64,000 nt of DNA from Methyloligella sp050110875 (GTDB lineage: Bacteria > Pseudomonadota > Alphaproteobacteria > Rhizobiales > Methyloligellaceae), in NCBI GenBank assembly GCA_050110875.1, contig CP188828.1, forward strand, positions 496,001-560,000. The letters run 5' to 3'. The translations under genes and the position numbers were made by a program. The notes beneath the pieces were generated by a model that was not told the origin of the DNA, searched no databases, and saw only the letters and a list, made by a program, of their open reading frames with translations. Positions 43,786 to 53,487 of the stretch are shown here, in pieces (within the stretch, counting starts at the first letter, position 1; each line of letters starts with the position of its first letter).

Positions 43786-46506
43786 CTAAAGAACCGCCTG
43801 CAGACGGTCCAACGCCTGGTTGAGACGGGCGGCGGTGGCTTCGGCCTCGGATTTCCGCTCCCGCTGCTCCTCGACGACGTGCTCGGGGGCGCGGGAAACG
43901 AATTTTTCGTTGGCCAGCTTGGCTGTGAGCTGGCCGATTTCCTTGGAGACCTTGTCGATCTCCTTCTTGAGGCGCGCCGATTCCGCCGCGACATCGATGA
44001 CGCCGGCGAGCGGCAGGGCGAGGATCGCCTCGTCGAGGACGATCTGGAGCGCCCCTTTCGGCGCTTCGCCGGTCTCGATGCTCTCAAGCCGCGCAAGGCG
44101 TTTCAGGGTCTCGTCATGGCGGGTGAGCCGAGCCGCGCTCTCCTTGCCCGCGCCTGAGACGATCAGAGGGACCCGGGCACCGGCGGGAACGTTCATCTCG
44201 GCCCGGACGGAGCGGATCTCGGTGACGAAGCGGATGACCCAATCGATCTCGGCATCCGCTTCCGCGTTCTCCAGCCCCAGATGCGTCGGCCAGGGGCTCA
44301 GCATGAGAACCCGCTCCCGCCCCTCGCCCAGCTTGGCCCACAGCTCCTCGGTGACGAAGGGCATGAAGGGGTGCAGCAGCTTCAGGGCCCGGTCGAGAAC
44401 GAATCCGGCCATGGCGCGGGTCTCGCGCTTGGCCTCTTCGTCATCGCCCATGAGGACGGGCTTGATGAGTTCCAGATACCAGTCGCAGAAAATGTGCCAC
44501 AGGAAGTGGTAGATGGCGCCGGCGGCGTCGTTAAAACGGAAATTCTCCAGCGCCTCGGTGACCCTGGCCGCGGCGCGCTCGCTCTCGCCGGCAATCCAGC
44601 GATTGACCGTCAACGCGGCGCTCTTCGGATCGAAGCCTTCGACGGGCGCGCATTCGTTCATCTGGGCGAAGCGCGCGGCGTTCCAGAGCTTGGTGGCGAA
44701 GTTGCGGTAGCCTTCGACACGGGCGGTGGAAAGCTTGATATCGCGCCCCTGCGCCTCCATGGCCGCGAGGGTAAAGCGCAAGGCGTCGGCACCATATTGC
44801 TCAATCAAATCAAGGGGATCGATGACGTTCCCCTTGGATTTCGACATCTTCTGGCCTTTCTCGTCGCGGACCAGGGCATGGATGTAGACCCGGTGGAACG
44901 GGACCTCCTCCATGAAGTGGAGGCCCAGCATCATCATGCGGGCGATCCAGAAGAAGATGATGTCGAAGCCGGTGACCAGGACGGAGGTCGGGTAGTAGCG
45001 CTTCAGGGCCTCGGTCTCGTCCGGCCAGCCCAGGGTCGAGAACGGCCACAGACCTGAGGAGAACCAGGTGTCGAGAACGTCCTCGTCCTGGGTCAGCTCG
45101 GCCGGCTTGCCATAGTGCTTCTCGGCCTTGGCCTTCGCCTCCGCCTCGCCGGATGCGACGAAGACCTTGCCGTCCGGTCCGTACCAGGCGGGGATCTGGT
45201 GACCCCACCAGAGCTGGCGGGAGATGCACCAGGGCTGGATGTTCTCCATCCAGTGGAAATAGGTGTTCTCCCAGTTCTTCGGGGTGAAGCCCGTCTGGCC
45301 GCGGCGGACGGCTTCGATGGCCGGCTTCGCCAGGGTCTTGGCGTCGACGTACCATTGGTCGGTCAGGAAGGGCTCGATGACGACGCCGGAGCGGTCGCCG
45401 TGGGGGACGGCATGGCGATTATCCTCGATCTCGGCGAGGAGCCCCTGCGCGTCCATCCTGGCGACGACAGCTTTGCGGGCGGCGAAGCGGTCTTGGCCGT
45501 GCAATTCTCGAATCGTCTGAGTCAGTTCCGCGCTCTCGCTGACATCGCGTGTGAAGTCTTCGTTGCCCTCCAGGACAACGTTCCCCTCGACATCGAGGAT
45601 GCTGATCATGGGCAGCGCGTGACGCTTGCCGACCTCGAAGTCGTTGAAGTCGTGAGCGGGGGTGATCTTGACCGCGCCGGACCCCTTCTCCGGATCGGAG
45701 TATTCGTCGGCGACGATGGGAATGCGCCGGCCGACCAGGGGCAGGATGACGTTTTTACCGATCAGATCCGTATAGCGCTCGTCCTCCGGATGGACGGCGA
45801 CGGCGGTATCGCCCAGCATGGTCTCGGGCCGGGTCGTGGCGACGACGATATAGGTGGACGGATCGTCGGCGTCGAATTCGACGCCTTCCAGCGGGTAGCG
45901 GAAATGCCAGAGATGGCCGTTGACCTCGACCTGCTCGACCTCCAGATCGGAGATGGCGGTCAGCAGCTTCGGGTCCCAATTGACCAGGCGCTTATCCTTG
46001 TAGATCAGCCCCGCCTCGTAGAGCTCGACGAAGACCTTGCGAACGGCCGTGGAGAGGCCGTCATCCATGGTGAAGCGCTCGCGGCTCCAGTCGCAGGAGC
46101 AGCCAAGGCGCTGGAGCTGGGAGAGGATCTTGCCGCCGGACTCCTCCTTCCACTGCCAGACACGCTCGATGAACTTCTCGCGGCCCATGGCGCGGCGATC
46201 CGGCTCCTGATGCTCCATGAGCTGGCGCTCGACGACCATCTGGGTGGCGATGCCCGCATGGTCCATGCCGGGCTGCCAGAGCACATCCTTGCCGCGCATG
46301 CGCTCGAAACGGACCAGCACGTCCTGAAGCGTGTTGTTCAGGGCGTGGCCCATATGCAGGGAGCCGGTGACGTTGGGTGGCGGGATGACGATGGCGTATG
46401 GCTGGCCGCCAGCGCTCCCCGCCCCTGCTGCAAAGGCTTCGGCCTCTTCCCAAGCGCGGAAGATCGCGCCTTCGATGGCGGCGGGCTGGTAGGTTTTATC
46501 GAGCAT
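43786..46506 (-). CDS. valS: Valyl-tRNA synthetase
   Basis: ValRS (906 aa), class Ia. HIGH-type motif PPNVTGSLHMGHALNNT (~44-60), KMSKS motif KMSKSKGNVIDP (~550). The editing domain (~190-330) contains TTRPETMLGDTAVAVHPED. The C-terminal ~65 residues form the family's coiled coil (ESARLKKEIDKVSKEIGQL). Monocistronic, 196 bp after popZ on the same strand. Confidence 0.97.
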   Translation of the reverse strand: MLDKTYQPAAIEGAIFRAWEEAEAFAAGAGSAGGQPYAIVIPPPNVTGSLHMGHALNNTLQDVLVRFERMRGKDVLWQPGMDHAGIATQMVVERQLMEHQEPDRRAMGREKFIERVWQWKEESGGKILSQLQRLGCSCDWSRERFTMDDGLSTAVRKVFVELYEAGLIYKDKRLVNWDPKLLTAISDLEVEQVEVNGHLWHFRYPLEGVEFDADDPSTYIVVATTRPETMLGDTAVAVHPEDERYTDLIGKNVILPLVGRRIPIVADEYSDPEKGSGAVKITPAHDFNDFEVGKRHALPMISILDVEGNVVLEGNEDFTRDVSESAELTQTIRELHGQDRFAARKAVVARMDAQGLLAEIEDNRHAVPHGDRSGVVIEPFLTDQWYVDAKTLAKPAIEAVRRGQTGFTPKNWENTYFHWMENIQPWCISRQLWWGHQIPAWYGPDGKVFVASGEAEAKAKAEKHYGKPAELTQDEDVLDTWFSSGLWPFSTLGWPDETEALKRYYPTSVLVTGFDIIFFWIARMMMLGLHFMEEVPFHRVYIHALVRDEKGQKMSKSKGNVIDPLDLIEQYGADALRFTLAAMEAQGRDIKLSTARVEGYRNFATKLWNAARFAQMNECAPVEGFDPKSAALTVNRWIAGESERAAARVTEALENFRFNDAAGAIYHFLWHIFCDWYLELIKPVLMGDDEEAKRETRAMAGFVLDRALKLLHPFMPFVTEELWAKLGEGRERVLMLSPWPTHLGLENAEADAEIDWVIRFVTEIRSVRAEMNVPAGARVPLIVSGAGKESAARLTRHDETLKRLARLESIETGEAPKGALQIVLDEAILALPLAGVIDVAAESARLKKEIDKVSKEIGQLTAKLANEKFVSRAPEHVVEEQRERKSEAEATAARLNQALDRLQAVL

Positions 46507-46702
46507 GGCGCCGGGATCTCACAAGGTCAGTCGCCGGCGCCTCCTACGCCGACGACCGAGAGGATGTCAATTCGGAAGCTGTCAATAGAGCGGAAGAACG
46601 CTTGAGCACAAGGGCGGCGGCGCCACGGGCCGGCGCCGCGCGGGTTCGCATAGCGACTCTTCGCCGAGGAAGATCTATTGGCGACGCCGTCCGGTCCGGC
46701 CG

Positions 46703-47761
46703 CTAGTTGCGCGGATGCTTGGTTCCCGCCTGAAGCTCTTCGTGAAGCGCTTCCTGGAGCAAGCGGTCCATATTCTGATCGAGCCACTCGCGGAGCATGG
46801 GACGAAGCATGTCCTTCACCGTCTCCTCCAGCGGACCGCCGGAGGCCACGTAACCGAAATCGGCGGTCTCGCGATGGCCGGTGCCGTTGCGGCGTTCCGC
46901 ATGGTACGCCCCGGGGAAAGCGGCCGCGTCTTCGGCCAAACCCTCGTCGTCCTCGCTGTCGTAGGTCTCGACGGAACCGATATCGGCGTCCTCATCTTCG
47001 GCCGAGGCTTCCTGCAGCACATTTTCCAGAGAGGGTTCCTCGAACTCCTCGTCCCGGGCCGCGCTGTCCCTTTCGGGCTCCGAACCTTGCGACGCTGCTG
47101 CGCGTGCCTGATCCCCCTTCAGCGCCGCGATGGCGGCTTCCAGGGCCGAGGTCTCCCGCACCAACGCCTCGCCGGCATCGTCATGCTCTTCTTCCTCGAA
47201 GGCGAAATTGAAGTCTTCCGAAAGCTCGAGAGGCTCCTCTCCGGCCGCCGCTTCCCCGGCCACAGGCTCCTCTGCCGCCGGTTCCTGAGGAGCCGGCTCC
47301 TGGGCGGCGGGCTCTTGAGGAACCGATTCTTGCGCAACCGCCTCCTGGGCAGTCGGCTGCTGCGCGACCTGCTCTTCCGGGGCGGGCTGTTCGGGAGCCG
47401 CCTCTTCGGGCGCACCGCCGGTCAGATCGCCAAGCTCGAGGATTTCCTCGTCGGAGGCGTTCTCTTCCGGCTCGATCGCAACGGTGAGCTCCTCAACCGG
47501 CTCTTCGGCGAACTCGGCATCGGCTTCGGGCTGAGGAGAGTCCTGTTCCGAAGTCTCCTGCTCCGACGCCGCCTCGGCGGTCTCGTCTGCCGGAGCGGCT
47601 TGCCGGACTTGCGCCGGAGGCGGACCGTAGTCGTACTCCTCGTCCTCGGCGGCAGCCGTTGTGTCCGGGGCGTCGTTGTTCTCTTCCTCGGAGATAATGC
47701 GCCGGATGGACGCCAGAATCTCCTCCATCGTGGGTTCCGGGGCCCGATCGGTACTGCTCAT
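46703..47761 (-). CDS. popZ: PopZ-family polar organising protein (DUF2497)
   Basis: A 352-aa protein with the PopZ architecture. The short N-terminal helix PTMEEILASIRRIISEEE (~10-27) binds clients; a long acidic Glu/Pro/Ala-rich disordered middle (~30-305) forms the condensate; and C-terminal helices TVKDMLRPMLREWLDQNMDR and LLQEALHEEL (~315-345) drive oligomerisation. PopZ gathers at cell poles and anchors ParB/parS in Alphaproteobacteria. The middle is about twice the Caulobacter length. Between tolC and valS, an order seen in related genomes. Confidence 0.9.
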   Translation of the reverse strand: MSSTDRAPEPTMEEILASIRRIISEEENNDAPDTTAAAEDEEYDYGPPPAQVRQAAPADETAEAASEQETSEQDSPQPEADAEFAEEPVEELTVAIEPEENASDEEILELGDLTGGAPEEAAPEQPAPEEQVAQQPTAQEAVAQESVPQEPAAQEPAPQEPAAEEPVAGEAAAGEEPLELSEDFNFAFEEEEHDDAGEALVRETSALEAAIAALKGDQARAAASQGSEPERDSAARDEEFEEPSLENVLQEASAEDEDADIGSVETYDSEDDEGLAEDAAAFPGAYHAERRNGTGHRETADFGYVASGGPLEETVKDMLRPMLREWLDQNMDRLLQEALHEELQAGTKHPRN

Positions 47762-47912
47762 AACTCAAACCTCTTGCCGCAATTCAAAACTGGCATCGCC
47801 AATGGCGATACTGCTCGCTACCCCCAGCGTGCGCGGAGCTTAACATAGGCTTAACGTACAAGTCTCGGATTGGTTGGCAGACCCTCGGTTCCGCCTATGG
47901 TTAACGGCCGGC

Positions 47913-49388
47913 CTACTCGTCGGGCAGAGGCGGCGAAGGCGGCCGCAGACCGAACCATTTGTTCTTCACCGTATCGTAGTGCTCGAACGGATCGTAGTAC
48001 GGGACGTTCAGACCGAGCGTCTGGGCATCCATGCGGCCGATGGCGGCATAAAGCGCATATTCCGCCACCACGCGATCGCGCAACGCAGTCACCAGATTGA
48101 TCTGGGATTCCAGGTATTCGAGCTGGGCATTCAGCACGTCGAGCGTGGTGCGCTGGCCGACCTGGGCCTCCTCGCGGACGCCGGCGAGCGCGATCTTGTT
48201 GGCGCGCACGGCGGATTCGGCGGAGCGAATCGTGGCGCCCGTCGACTGCAGCACGCCCCAGGACGAGATCACGTCGGCATGGACGGCGAGCCGCGCCTCC
48301 TCCACCAGCTTCTTCAGACGGTGATTGTCTTCCTTGGCCTGGCGGACGCGGGCCGCGACCCCGCCGCCCTGATAGAGCGGCACGGTGACCCGGCCGGTGA
48401 TGGTGGTGGCCTCTTGCTCGTCCAGCTGGGTCGAAAGGTCGTAATCCTTCTGATAACCCGCCTCGAGGGAGACCTGGGGCAGCAACTCGCCGGTGATCTG
48501 GTTGACCACGTAGAGCGAGGCCTCCTCAAGGTAGACGGCGTTGAGAACCTGCGGATTCTCGGCATCGCCCAGGGTCTTGGCCTGGCTCAAGCTGCGAGGC
48601 AGCAGATGCATGATCGAGGACGGCTTGGCGAGGCTTCCCGGCGGGTTGCCGATGACCTGCTCGTAGGTGGCGCGGCTGGCCTTCAGATTGGCCTGGGCGA
48701 CGCTCAAACTCGAAAGCGCGTCGGCCCGGCGGGCTTCCGCCTGGGCCACATCGGTGCGGGTCACCTCGCCGACCTCGAAGCGGTCGCGGGTCTGCTGCAG
48801 CTGCTCGGTGAGGACCTTGACGTTGTTCTCACGCAGGCGAATGACCGCCTCGTCGCGCACCACGTCCACATAGGCGATGGTCGCCTGGAGCAGCACCTGC
48901 TGCTCGGCGTAGCGCAAGGCCTCGCGGGCCGCCTGGATGCCCGATTTCGCCTGCCGGATGGCGTTGACATTCTGGAAGCCGGCAAAGATCGTTTGGCTGA
49001 GCGACACACCCATGCTGAACGGTCGCGTCACACCGTCGGTGGTGAACGTGGTGAAGTCCACGCCAGAGCCGGAGCCGTCCGAAATGCCGGTCCCAGTGCC
49101 AGTCGGACCATTGCTGTTCTGATTGATATAGCTCTTCGATGCGTTCCCCAGGATCTGCGGCCGCAAATTCGATTTTGCGATGGGCAGATTCTCGTCGGTG
49201 GCGCGCAGATTCGCCCGCTCCGCGTTCAAGGTCGGATTGACGAGATAGGCGTTGGCCAGGGCTTGCTGCAGAGATTCGCCGGAGGCCGGCGCGCTCACGA
49301 GCAGAGCACCGCCAAGCACGAACGCCAGCGATCCAGCTTGCCTGATGGCTGTCTGGATTTTTTGGATACGCAAACCATTCCCCTGCAT
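47913..49388 (-). CDS. tolC: TolC-family outer membrane efflux protein
   Basis: A 491-aa type I secretion/efflux outer-membrane channel subunit. Signal peptide AGSLAFVLGGALLVSAPAS, then ESLQQALANAYLVNPTLNAERANLRATDE opening the family. Two tandem repeats of the long helical hairpins are visible, with SKSYINQNSNG and a VGEVTRTDVAQAEARRADA segment in the first and VGQRTTLDVLNAQLEYLES in the second. No adjacent ABC or membrane-fusion genes. Confidence 0.93.
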   Translation of the reverse strand: MQGNGLRIQKIQTAIRQAGSLAFVLGGALLVSAPASGESLQQALANAYLVNPTLNAERANLRATDENLPIAKSNLRPQILGNASKSYINQNSNGPTGTGTGISDGSGSGVDFTTFTTDGVTRPFSMGVSLSQTIFAGFQNVNAIRQAKSGIQAAREALRYAEQQVLLQATIAYVDVVRDEAVIRLRENNVKVLTEQLQQTRDRFEVGEVTRTDVAQAEARRADALSSLSVAQANLKASRATYEQVIGNPPGSLAKPSSIMHLLPRSLSQAKTLGDAENPQVLNAVYLEEASLYVVNQITGELLPQVSLEAGYQKDYDLSTQLDEQEATTITGRVTVPLYQGGGVAARVRQAKEDNHRLKKLVEEARLAVHADVISSWGVLQSTGATIRSAESAVRANKIALAGVREEAQVGQRTTLDVLNAQLEYLESQINLVTALRDRVVAEYALYAAIGRMDAQTLGLNVPYYDPFEHYDTVKNKWFGLRPPSPPLPDE

Positions 49389-49544
49389 ATGAGACGGCCC
49401 CTTGCCTCATGCCGCGAATGCACTTTAGAGCAGCGCGGCGTTTTTAGACATAGTCTGACTCGGTCAGAAATCCAAATTTCCGAAAAACATCAGCGCCCTG
49501 TGTGAAGGGCGCAACAGTCGATACACGCTTGGATAGAAATCTTG

Positions 49545-50273
49545 CTAGAAGTCGAAGACGGCCTCGCGGACGAAGCCCGGCAGCGGTTTGGCGCCGGCGG
49601 AGAATTGCGGCAACGCAGCCAGTTCTCCATCCGTCTTCACAAATAGGAAGACGGTCCCCTGCATCCCGTTCGACACGACCCCGACGATCCGTCCTCCCTC
49701 TTTCACCTGCTCTTCCAAGGCAGTTGGAATGGCCGGAACGCTACCACCCAGAAGTATCAGGTCATAGGGGCCCTCTGACGCAGCACCGTCGGTGAGTGGA
49801 CCGCGAAAAATACGCGTATTGGTGGCGCTCAACGCGGCGAGATTGCTTTCCGCTTGCGCGGCGAGCGCATCATCCGATTCAACGCCGATCACCTCACGCA
49901 CAAGCTCCGACAGCACGGCCACGGAATAGCCGCTGGCGCAGCCGACGACGAGAACCCGCTCATCCGCCCCCAGATCGGCAGTCTGGATCATGCGGGCCAG
50001 CACCATGGGCGCCAGCAGATAGCGCGGCATCTCGCCGGATCCAGCCTCGACGGGAACAGCGTCGTCCATATAGGCCAGAGCCCGGTTCGCCGGGCTTACG
50101 AAACGCTCGCGCGGCACGCTCCCCATGGCAGCGATCAGCCGGCGATCGTTGACGCCGGCGGTGCGCAGCTGGGATTCCACCATGGTTTGGCGGGCGGCTT
50201 CGAAATCGATCCCCTGAGGTGCCTTCACGGCGATGGCCCCCTCTACAGTTTTGTTTCGGTTTTCTCGTGGCAT
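49545..50273 (-). CDS. Protein-L-isoaspartate methyltransferase-fold protein
   Basis: A 242-aa paralogue of Pcm. It has ARQTMVESQLRTAGVNDRRLIAAMGSVPRERFV, the family N-terminal block, and a SAM-like site VLVVGCASGYSVAVLSEL in which the usual GTGSGY is changed to GCASGY. Later LILLGGSVPAIPTALEEQV. It sits upstream of tolC, as in many Alphaproteobacteria, and may not be a repair enzyme. ATG 50273 has AAGAAGAGA upstream; the frame to 50378 is unsupported. A later start near MVESQLRT is possible. Confidence 0.85.
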   Translation of the reverse strand: MPRENRNKTVEGAIAVKAPQGIDFEAARQTMVESQLRTAGVNDRRLIAAMGSVPRERFVSPANRALAYMDDAVPVEAGSGEMPRYLLAPMVLARMIQTADLGADERVLVVGCASGYSVAVLSELVREVIGVESDDALAAQAESNLAALSATNTRIFRGPLTDGAASEGPYDLILLGGSVPAIPTALEEQVKEGGRIVGVVSNGMQGTVFLFVKTDGELAALPQFSAGAKPLPGFVREAVFDF

Positions 50274-50425
50274 GTCTCTTCTTCTCGAAACGACATGGAA
50301 CTTAGCCGCGAGCTTACGATTTGGCGACGATTTTGCGCCACATAGGCGAAGGCTTGTTGACGCAATCACACGCGACACTTAGTAACGCCTTGCTGGGCGA
50401 TCCAATCGCTATTCGCATATCATTA

Positions 50426-50499
50426 GGCCACGTGGCGGAGTGGTGACGCAACGGACTGCAAATCCGTGTACCCCGGTTCGATTCCGGGCGTGGCCTCCA
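50426..50499 (+). tRNA. tRNA-Cys (GCA)
   Basis: A 74-nt cloverleaf with CCA encoded. The acceptor stem GGCCACG/CGTGGCC, discriminator T, anticodon loop GGACTGCAAATCC with anticodon GCA, and T-arm CCCCGGTTCGATTCCGGG are all visible. It ends five bases before the stop of the convergent membrane-protein gene. Confidence 0.97.
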
Positions 50500-50503
50500 A
50501 TTT

Positions 50504-50935
50504 CTAACGCGTTTCCATCGATTCCTTTCGCCGGGCCGCCTTTCCGGGGCGCCGGCGCTGAAGGCCGTGCGCGTCCGCGGCAGCGCTTTTCCGCGCCGAT
50601 CTTTCTTCCTTCTTGCGGTGCCACCATACCGTGAGCTGGCGACGCCAGCGCCGGACGATCGGAATATCGATGGAGAGAACCAGGAGACCGAGCGGAATCA
50701 TCCAGAAGCCCAGAACAGGCAGGAAGCCCAGGATTCCAAAGATCACCAGCGTCACGCCGATGGCGATGCGCACGATGCGCGACCCCGGAATGTGAATATG
50801 GCGATCGGCGAATTTGACCTTCTTAGCCAATGGATTTTCTAGCTCCGGGCCCGTAGGGCGAAAACGCTGACGACAGGCGCAGATAAGGGGTGCCTCGCCG
50901 GCTTTCAATCGTGCTTGAAAAATGGCCTGCGCCAT
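50504..50935 (-). CDS. Small PGPGW-type transmembrane protein
   Basis: A 143-aa inner-membrane protein. The core is HIHIPGSRIVRIAIGVTLVI then GILGFLPVLGFWMIPLGLLVLSIDIPIVRRWRR: two TM helices (~57-72 and ~74-92) and a strongly basic C-terminal tail. This pattern matches the putative transmembrane PGPGW family. The first ~40 residues contain two cysteines and may be a mis-extended start; an internal start near LAKKVKFADRHI is possible. Function unknown. Confidence 0.75.
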   Translation of the reverse strand: MAQAIFQARLKAGEAPLICACRQRFRPTGPELENPLAKKVKFADRHIHIPGSRIVRIAIGVTLVIFGILGFLPVLGFWMIPLGLLVLSIDIPIVRRWRRQLTVWWHRKKEERSARKSAAADAHGLQRRRPGKAARRKESMETR

Positions 50936-51039
50936 TTCTATGTTCCGAAGGTGCGTAAAAGCCTTTAAAGGCCAGGCGGCTTTTGCTATGACGCCCTCTC
51001 GCGCGTGTCGGCGATATGACGTTCGCCGCCGCGCCCTGC

Positions 51040-51115
51040 TCCCCGGTAGCTCAGTTGGTAGAGCAAGCGGCTGTTAACCGCTGGGTCGCTGGTTCGAGTC
51101 CGGCCCGGGGAGCCA
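51040..51115 (+). tRNA. tRNA-Asn (GTT)
   Basis: A 76-nt tRNA with encoded CCA. Acceptor stem TCCCCGG/CCGGGGA, D-arm GCTCAGTTGGTAGAGC, anticodon arm CGGCTGTTAACCG with GTT, and T-arm with GGTTCGAGTCC. It lies just before the convergent msrB gene. Confidence 0.98.
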
Positions 51116-51153
51116 ACTCTTTCTCCTGACAATCTGATTCCGCGGGTTGCGCC

Positions 51154-51648
51154 TTATGCGGCCGCCGCCGCGAAGGTGAGCGCAGCGCCGTTGATGCAGT
51201 AGCGCAGGCCGGTGGGCTTCGGCCCGTCCTCGAAGACATGGCCGAGATGGCCGCCGCAACGGCTGCAATGGACCTCCTGGCGGACGATGCCGAGAGACGT
51301 GTCGCGGGATTGCTCGACCTTGCCCTCGATCGGCGCCCAGAAACTCGGCCAGCCGGTGCCGCTATCGAACTTGGTCTTGGACGAGAAGAGCGCCTGCTCG
51401 CAGCCGGCGCAATGAAACGTGCCTTGGCGCTTTTCCCTATTAAGCGGGCTGGTATAGGGACGCTCGGTCCCCTCCTCGCGCAGCACGTAGTACTGCATGG
51501 GGGTCAGCCGCTCCTTCCATTCCGCCGGAGTGTAGCTTACCTCGAACTTTCTGGCCTTGGCCGCCGTTTCTTGTGGGGCAAGGACCTTGAGCCCGGCTAT
51601 GCCTGCAAGAGAGAGAGCCCCTATTCCAAGTTCGCGCCTGGTGATCAT
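51154..51648 (-). CDS. msrB: Peptide-methionine (R)-S-oxide reductase with Tat signal
   Basis: A 164-aa MsrB that reduces the R-form of methionine sulfoxide in proteins. The N-terminus MITRRELGIGALSLAGIAGL is a twin-arginine-type signal with a likely cut near AQETAAKA, so the enzyme probably works in the periplasm. Zinc cysteines C80/C83 and C128/C131 and catalytic C151 in LRYCINGAAL are present. ATG 51648 has GGAAAG upstream; the frame to 51669 is not needed. The extreme C-terminus is an Ala run. Electrons for a periplasmic MsrB would need a membrane partner that is not encoded here. Confidence 0.93.
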   Translation of the reverse strand: MITRRELGIGALSLAGIAGLKVLAPQETAAKARKFEVSYTPAEWKERLTPMQYYVLREEGTERPYTSPLNREKRQGTFHCAGCEQALFSSKTKFDSGTGWPSFWAPIEGKVEQSRDTSLGIVRQEVHCSRCGGHLGHVFEDGPKPTGLRYCINGAALTFAAAAA

Positions 51649-51883
51649 GAGTCTTTCCTTTTCCGGCATCCTCGAAATTGGGATGTCACGCTTTGCTTGA
51701 GGGTAAAATGGGTATGCAAACCGGGGTTCCTCAAATCAAATTCCCCCCACAAGCGATCACGAGAGGTTTACGCAGCGCTTTCGTCACGGAAGAGACGTCC
51801 AGCCTGAGACACCGTTCAAGACCGGTCCGCTGAAGACCCATCGGGCCCTATCGGAATCACCGACACCCGTATCACTGACACCC

Positions 51884-52798
51884 ATGCGCCTGCTCGTCCT
51901 GATCAACCCCGACGCCTCCCGCGCCGAAGAGACCCTGCCGCAGCTCAAGGAGCGATTCGCCGAGGAGCCCGAAGCGACGCTGATGGAGGTCGGCAGCGCC
52001 GAGGCGATGTCGGATGCACTGAAGGAGCACGGCCGCGGAGCGGAGCGGATCGTGATCGGCGGAGGCGACGGGACGATCTCTTCCGCCCTGCCCGTGTTGC
52101 TGCAACTCCAAAAACCGCTCGGCGTCTTGCCTCTGGGCACGGCAAACGATTTCGCGCGAACCTTGAGCTTGCCGGAGGCGCCGCATCGAGCAGCGGAGAT
52201 CGCCTTAGGCCCCCGGACCCACCGCATCGACGTGGGCATGGTGAACGGCCATCCCTTTCTCAACGTGGCGAGCGTCGGTGTCGCTACGAGGGTGAGCGAG
52301 CTTCAGTCGAAGGATCTGAAACGTTCGTTGCGAATCTTGAGCTACGCGGTGAGCTTCCGGGAAGCGATCCGCGAGGCCAAGCCATTCCATGTCTCGATCG
52401 AGGTGGACGACCGCACTTATTGGAAAGGCATGGTCCACCAGGTCAGTGTCGGGAACGGGCGGTTTCACGGCGGCGGGCTGGTGGTGGCGGAAGAGGCGGC
52501 GATCGACGATGGAAAACTGAATATCTATGTGGTGCGGCCGGGCACCTTCATGGAGCTCGTCGCCTGTGTGGCGAGCCTACGATTCGGGCTTGACGGCGAG
52601 CTCGAGACGTTGAAACGACAAGCTGCGCGGGCCGTGCGGCTCAAGACATCGCGGCCGAAACCGATCAATGTGGATGGCGATATCCGCAGCCAGACGCCGG
52701 CCGAGTTTTCCGTCGCCAGAGCGGCGCTGGAGGTCGTGATCCCGGAGACCCTACCGGCTTACCAGCGGGGCCTGGTCGATCTCGACGACAGCCGGTGA
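51884..52798 (+). CDS. Diacylglycerol kinase-type lipid kinase
   Basis: A 304-aa cytosolic or membrane-associated kinase of the DAGK catalytic family (YegS-like). The ATP site IGGGDGTISSAL is at ~58-69, followed by LGVLPLGTANDFARTLSLP. The C-terminal beta-sandwich has FLNVASVGVATRV and GGGLVVAEEAAIDDGKLNIYVV. It phosphorylates a lipid (diacylglycerol, phosphatidylglycerol or a sphingoid base; not distinguishable). Monocistronic. Confidence 0.9.
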   Translation: MRLLVLINPDASRAEETLPQLKERFAEEPEATLMEVGSAEAMSDALKEHGRGAERIVIGGGDGTISSALPVLLQLQKPLGVLPLGTANDFARTLSLPEAPHRAAEIALGPRTHRIDVGMVNGHPFLNVASVGVATRVSELQSKDLKRSLRILSYAVSFREAIREAKPFHVSIEVDDRTYWKGMVHQVSVGNGRFHGGGLVVAEEAAIDDGKLNIYVVRPGTFMELVACVASLRFGLDGELETLKRQAARAVRLKTSRPKPINVDGDIRSQTPAEFSVARAALEVVIPETLPAYQRGLVDLDDSR

Positions 52799-52879
52799 TC
52801 GCGAAACGGCACAAAGCCGGCGTTCCATTCGAAACGCCGCCGTCCCGCGACCGGTCCGGCCAGTCGAGCCGGTCGTCGC

Positions 52880-53284
52880 TTAATCCTTGAGGCTATCGGG
52901 AACCTTCCCGCCACCCTCGGCAAGCTTGGTCATGACCTGCTTGTGCAGCCAGATATTCATCTCGGCGGACCCGTCGAGCGCGCCGGTATAGCCAAGCTCC
53001 TCCGCCAGCTCCTTGCGGGCGCCGAGGCTGCTGTCGAGGTCGAGCAGCTTCATCAGATCCACGATCGACTGCTTCCAGTTGTACTGACCTGGCCGATTGT
53101 CGGCGATCTTGGCGATTATCGCCTCGACTTCTTCGATGGTGATGGGTTCGGCCTTCGGCGCTTCGGCCGGTGCAGCAGCGGGGGCGCTGGCCTCCCCGGG
53201 CTTGGCTTCCCCGGTTTTGGCCTCCTCGGCCTTCGCCTCGTCGGATCCAAAGATGGACGATACGATTTTTCCGAAAATACTCAT
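52880..53284 (-). CDS. DUF3597 domain protein
   Basis: A 134-aa soluble protein. MSIFGKIVSSIFGSDEAKAE opens a helix and a ~35-residue Ala/Pro/Glu linker; the DUF3597 domain (~48-134) has ITIEEVEAIIAK, YNWKQSIVDLMKLLDLDSSLGARKELAEELGY and NIWLHKQVMTKLAEGGGKVP. Such proteins are often found with stress-response genes in Alphaproteobacteria; no EcfG motif is visible upstream of this copy. Confidence 0.85.
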   Translation of the reverse strand: MSIFGKIVSSIFGSDEAKAEEAKTGEAKPGEASAPAAAPAEAPKAEPITIEEVEAIIAKIADNRPGQYNWKQSIVDLMKLLDLDSSLGARKELAEELGYTGALDGSAEMNIWLHKQVMTKLAEGGGKVPDSLKD

Positions 53285-53487
53285 TTAAATCTCCCGAATT
53301 GACCCAGTGAATATCGTTCGTGCCGCCTCAGAGCAGCGGTCGCCTCACACTCAATCACGCGGCGCCGTCGTGTTTATGAAAGTCTCAGTTGGCCCGCCGT
53401 TCATTCCCTCTGAGAGAGAGCGCATCGGTCACGGTATAGACACCGAGGGTCTTTTGACACCCCACAGTGCCGTACGGAGTTGACGTG

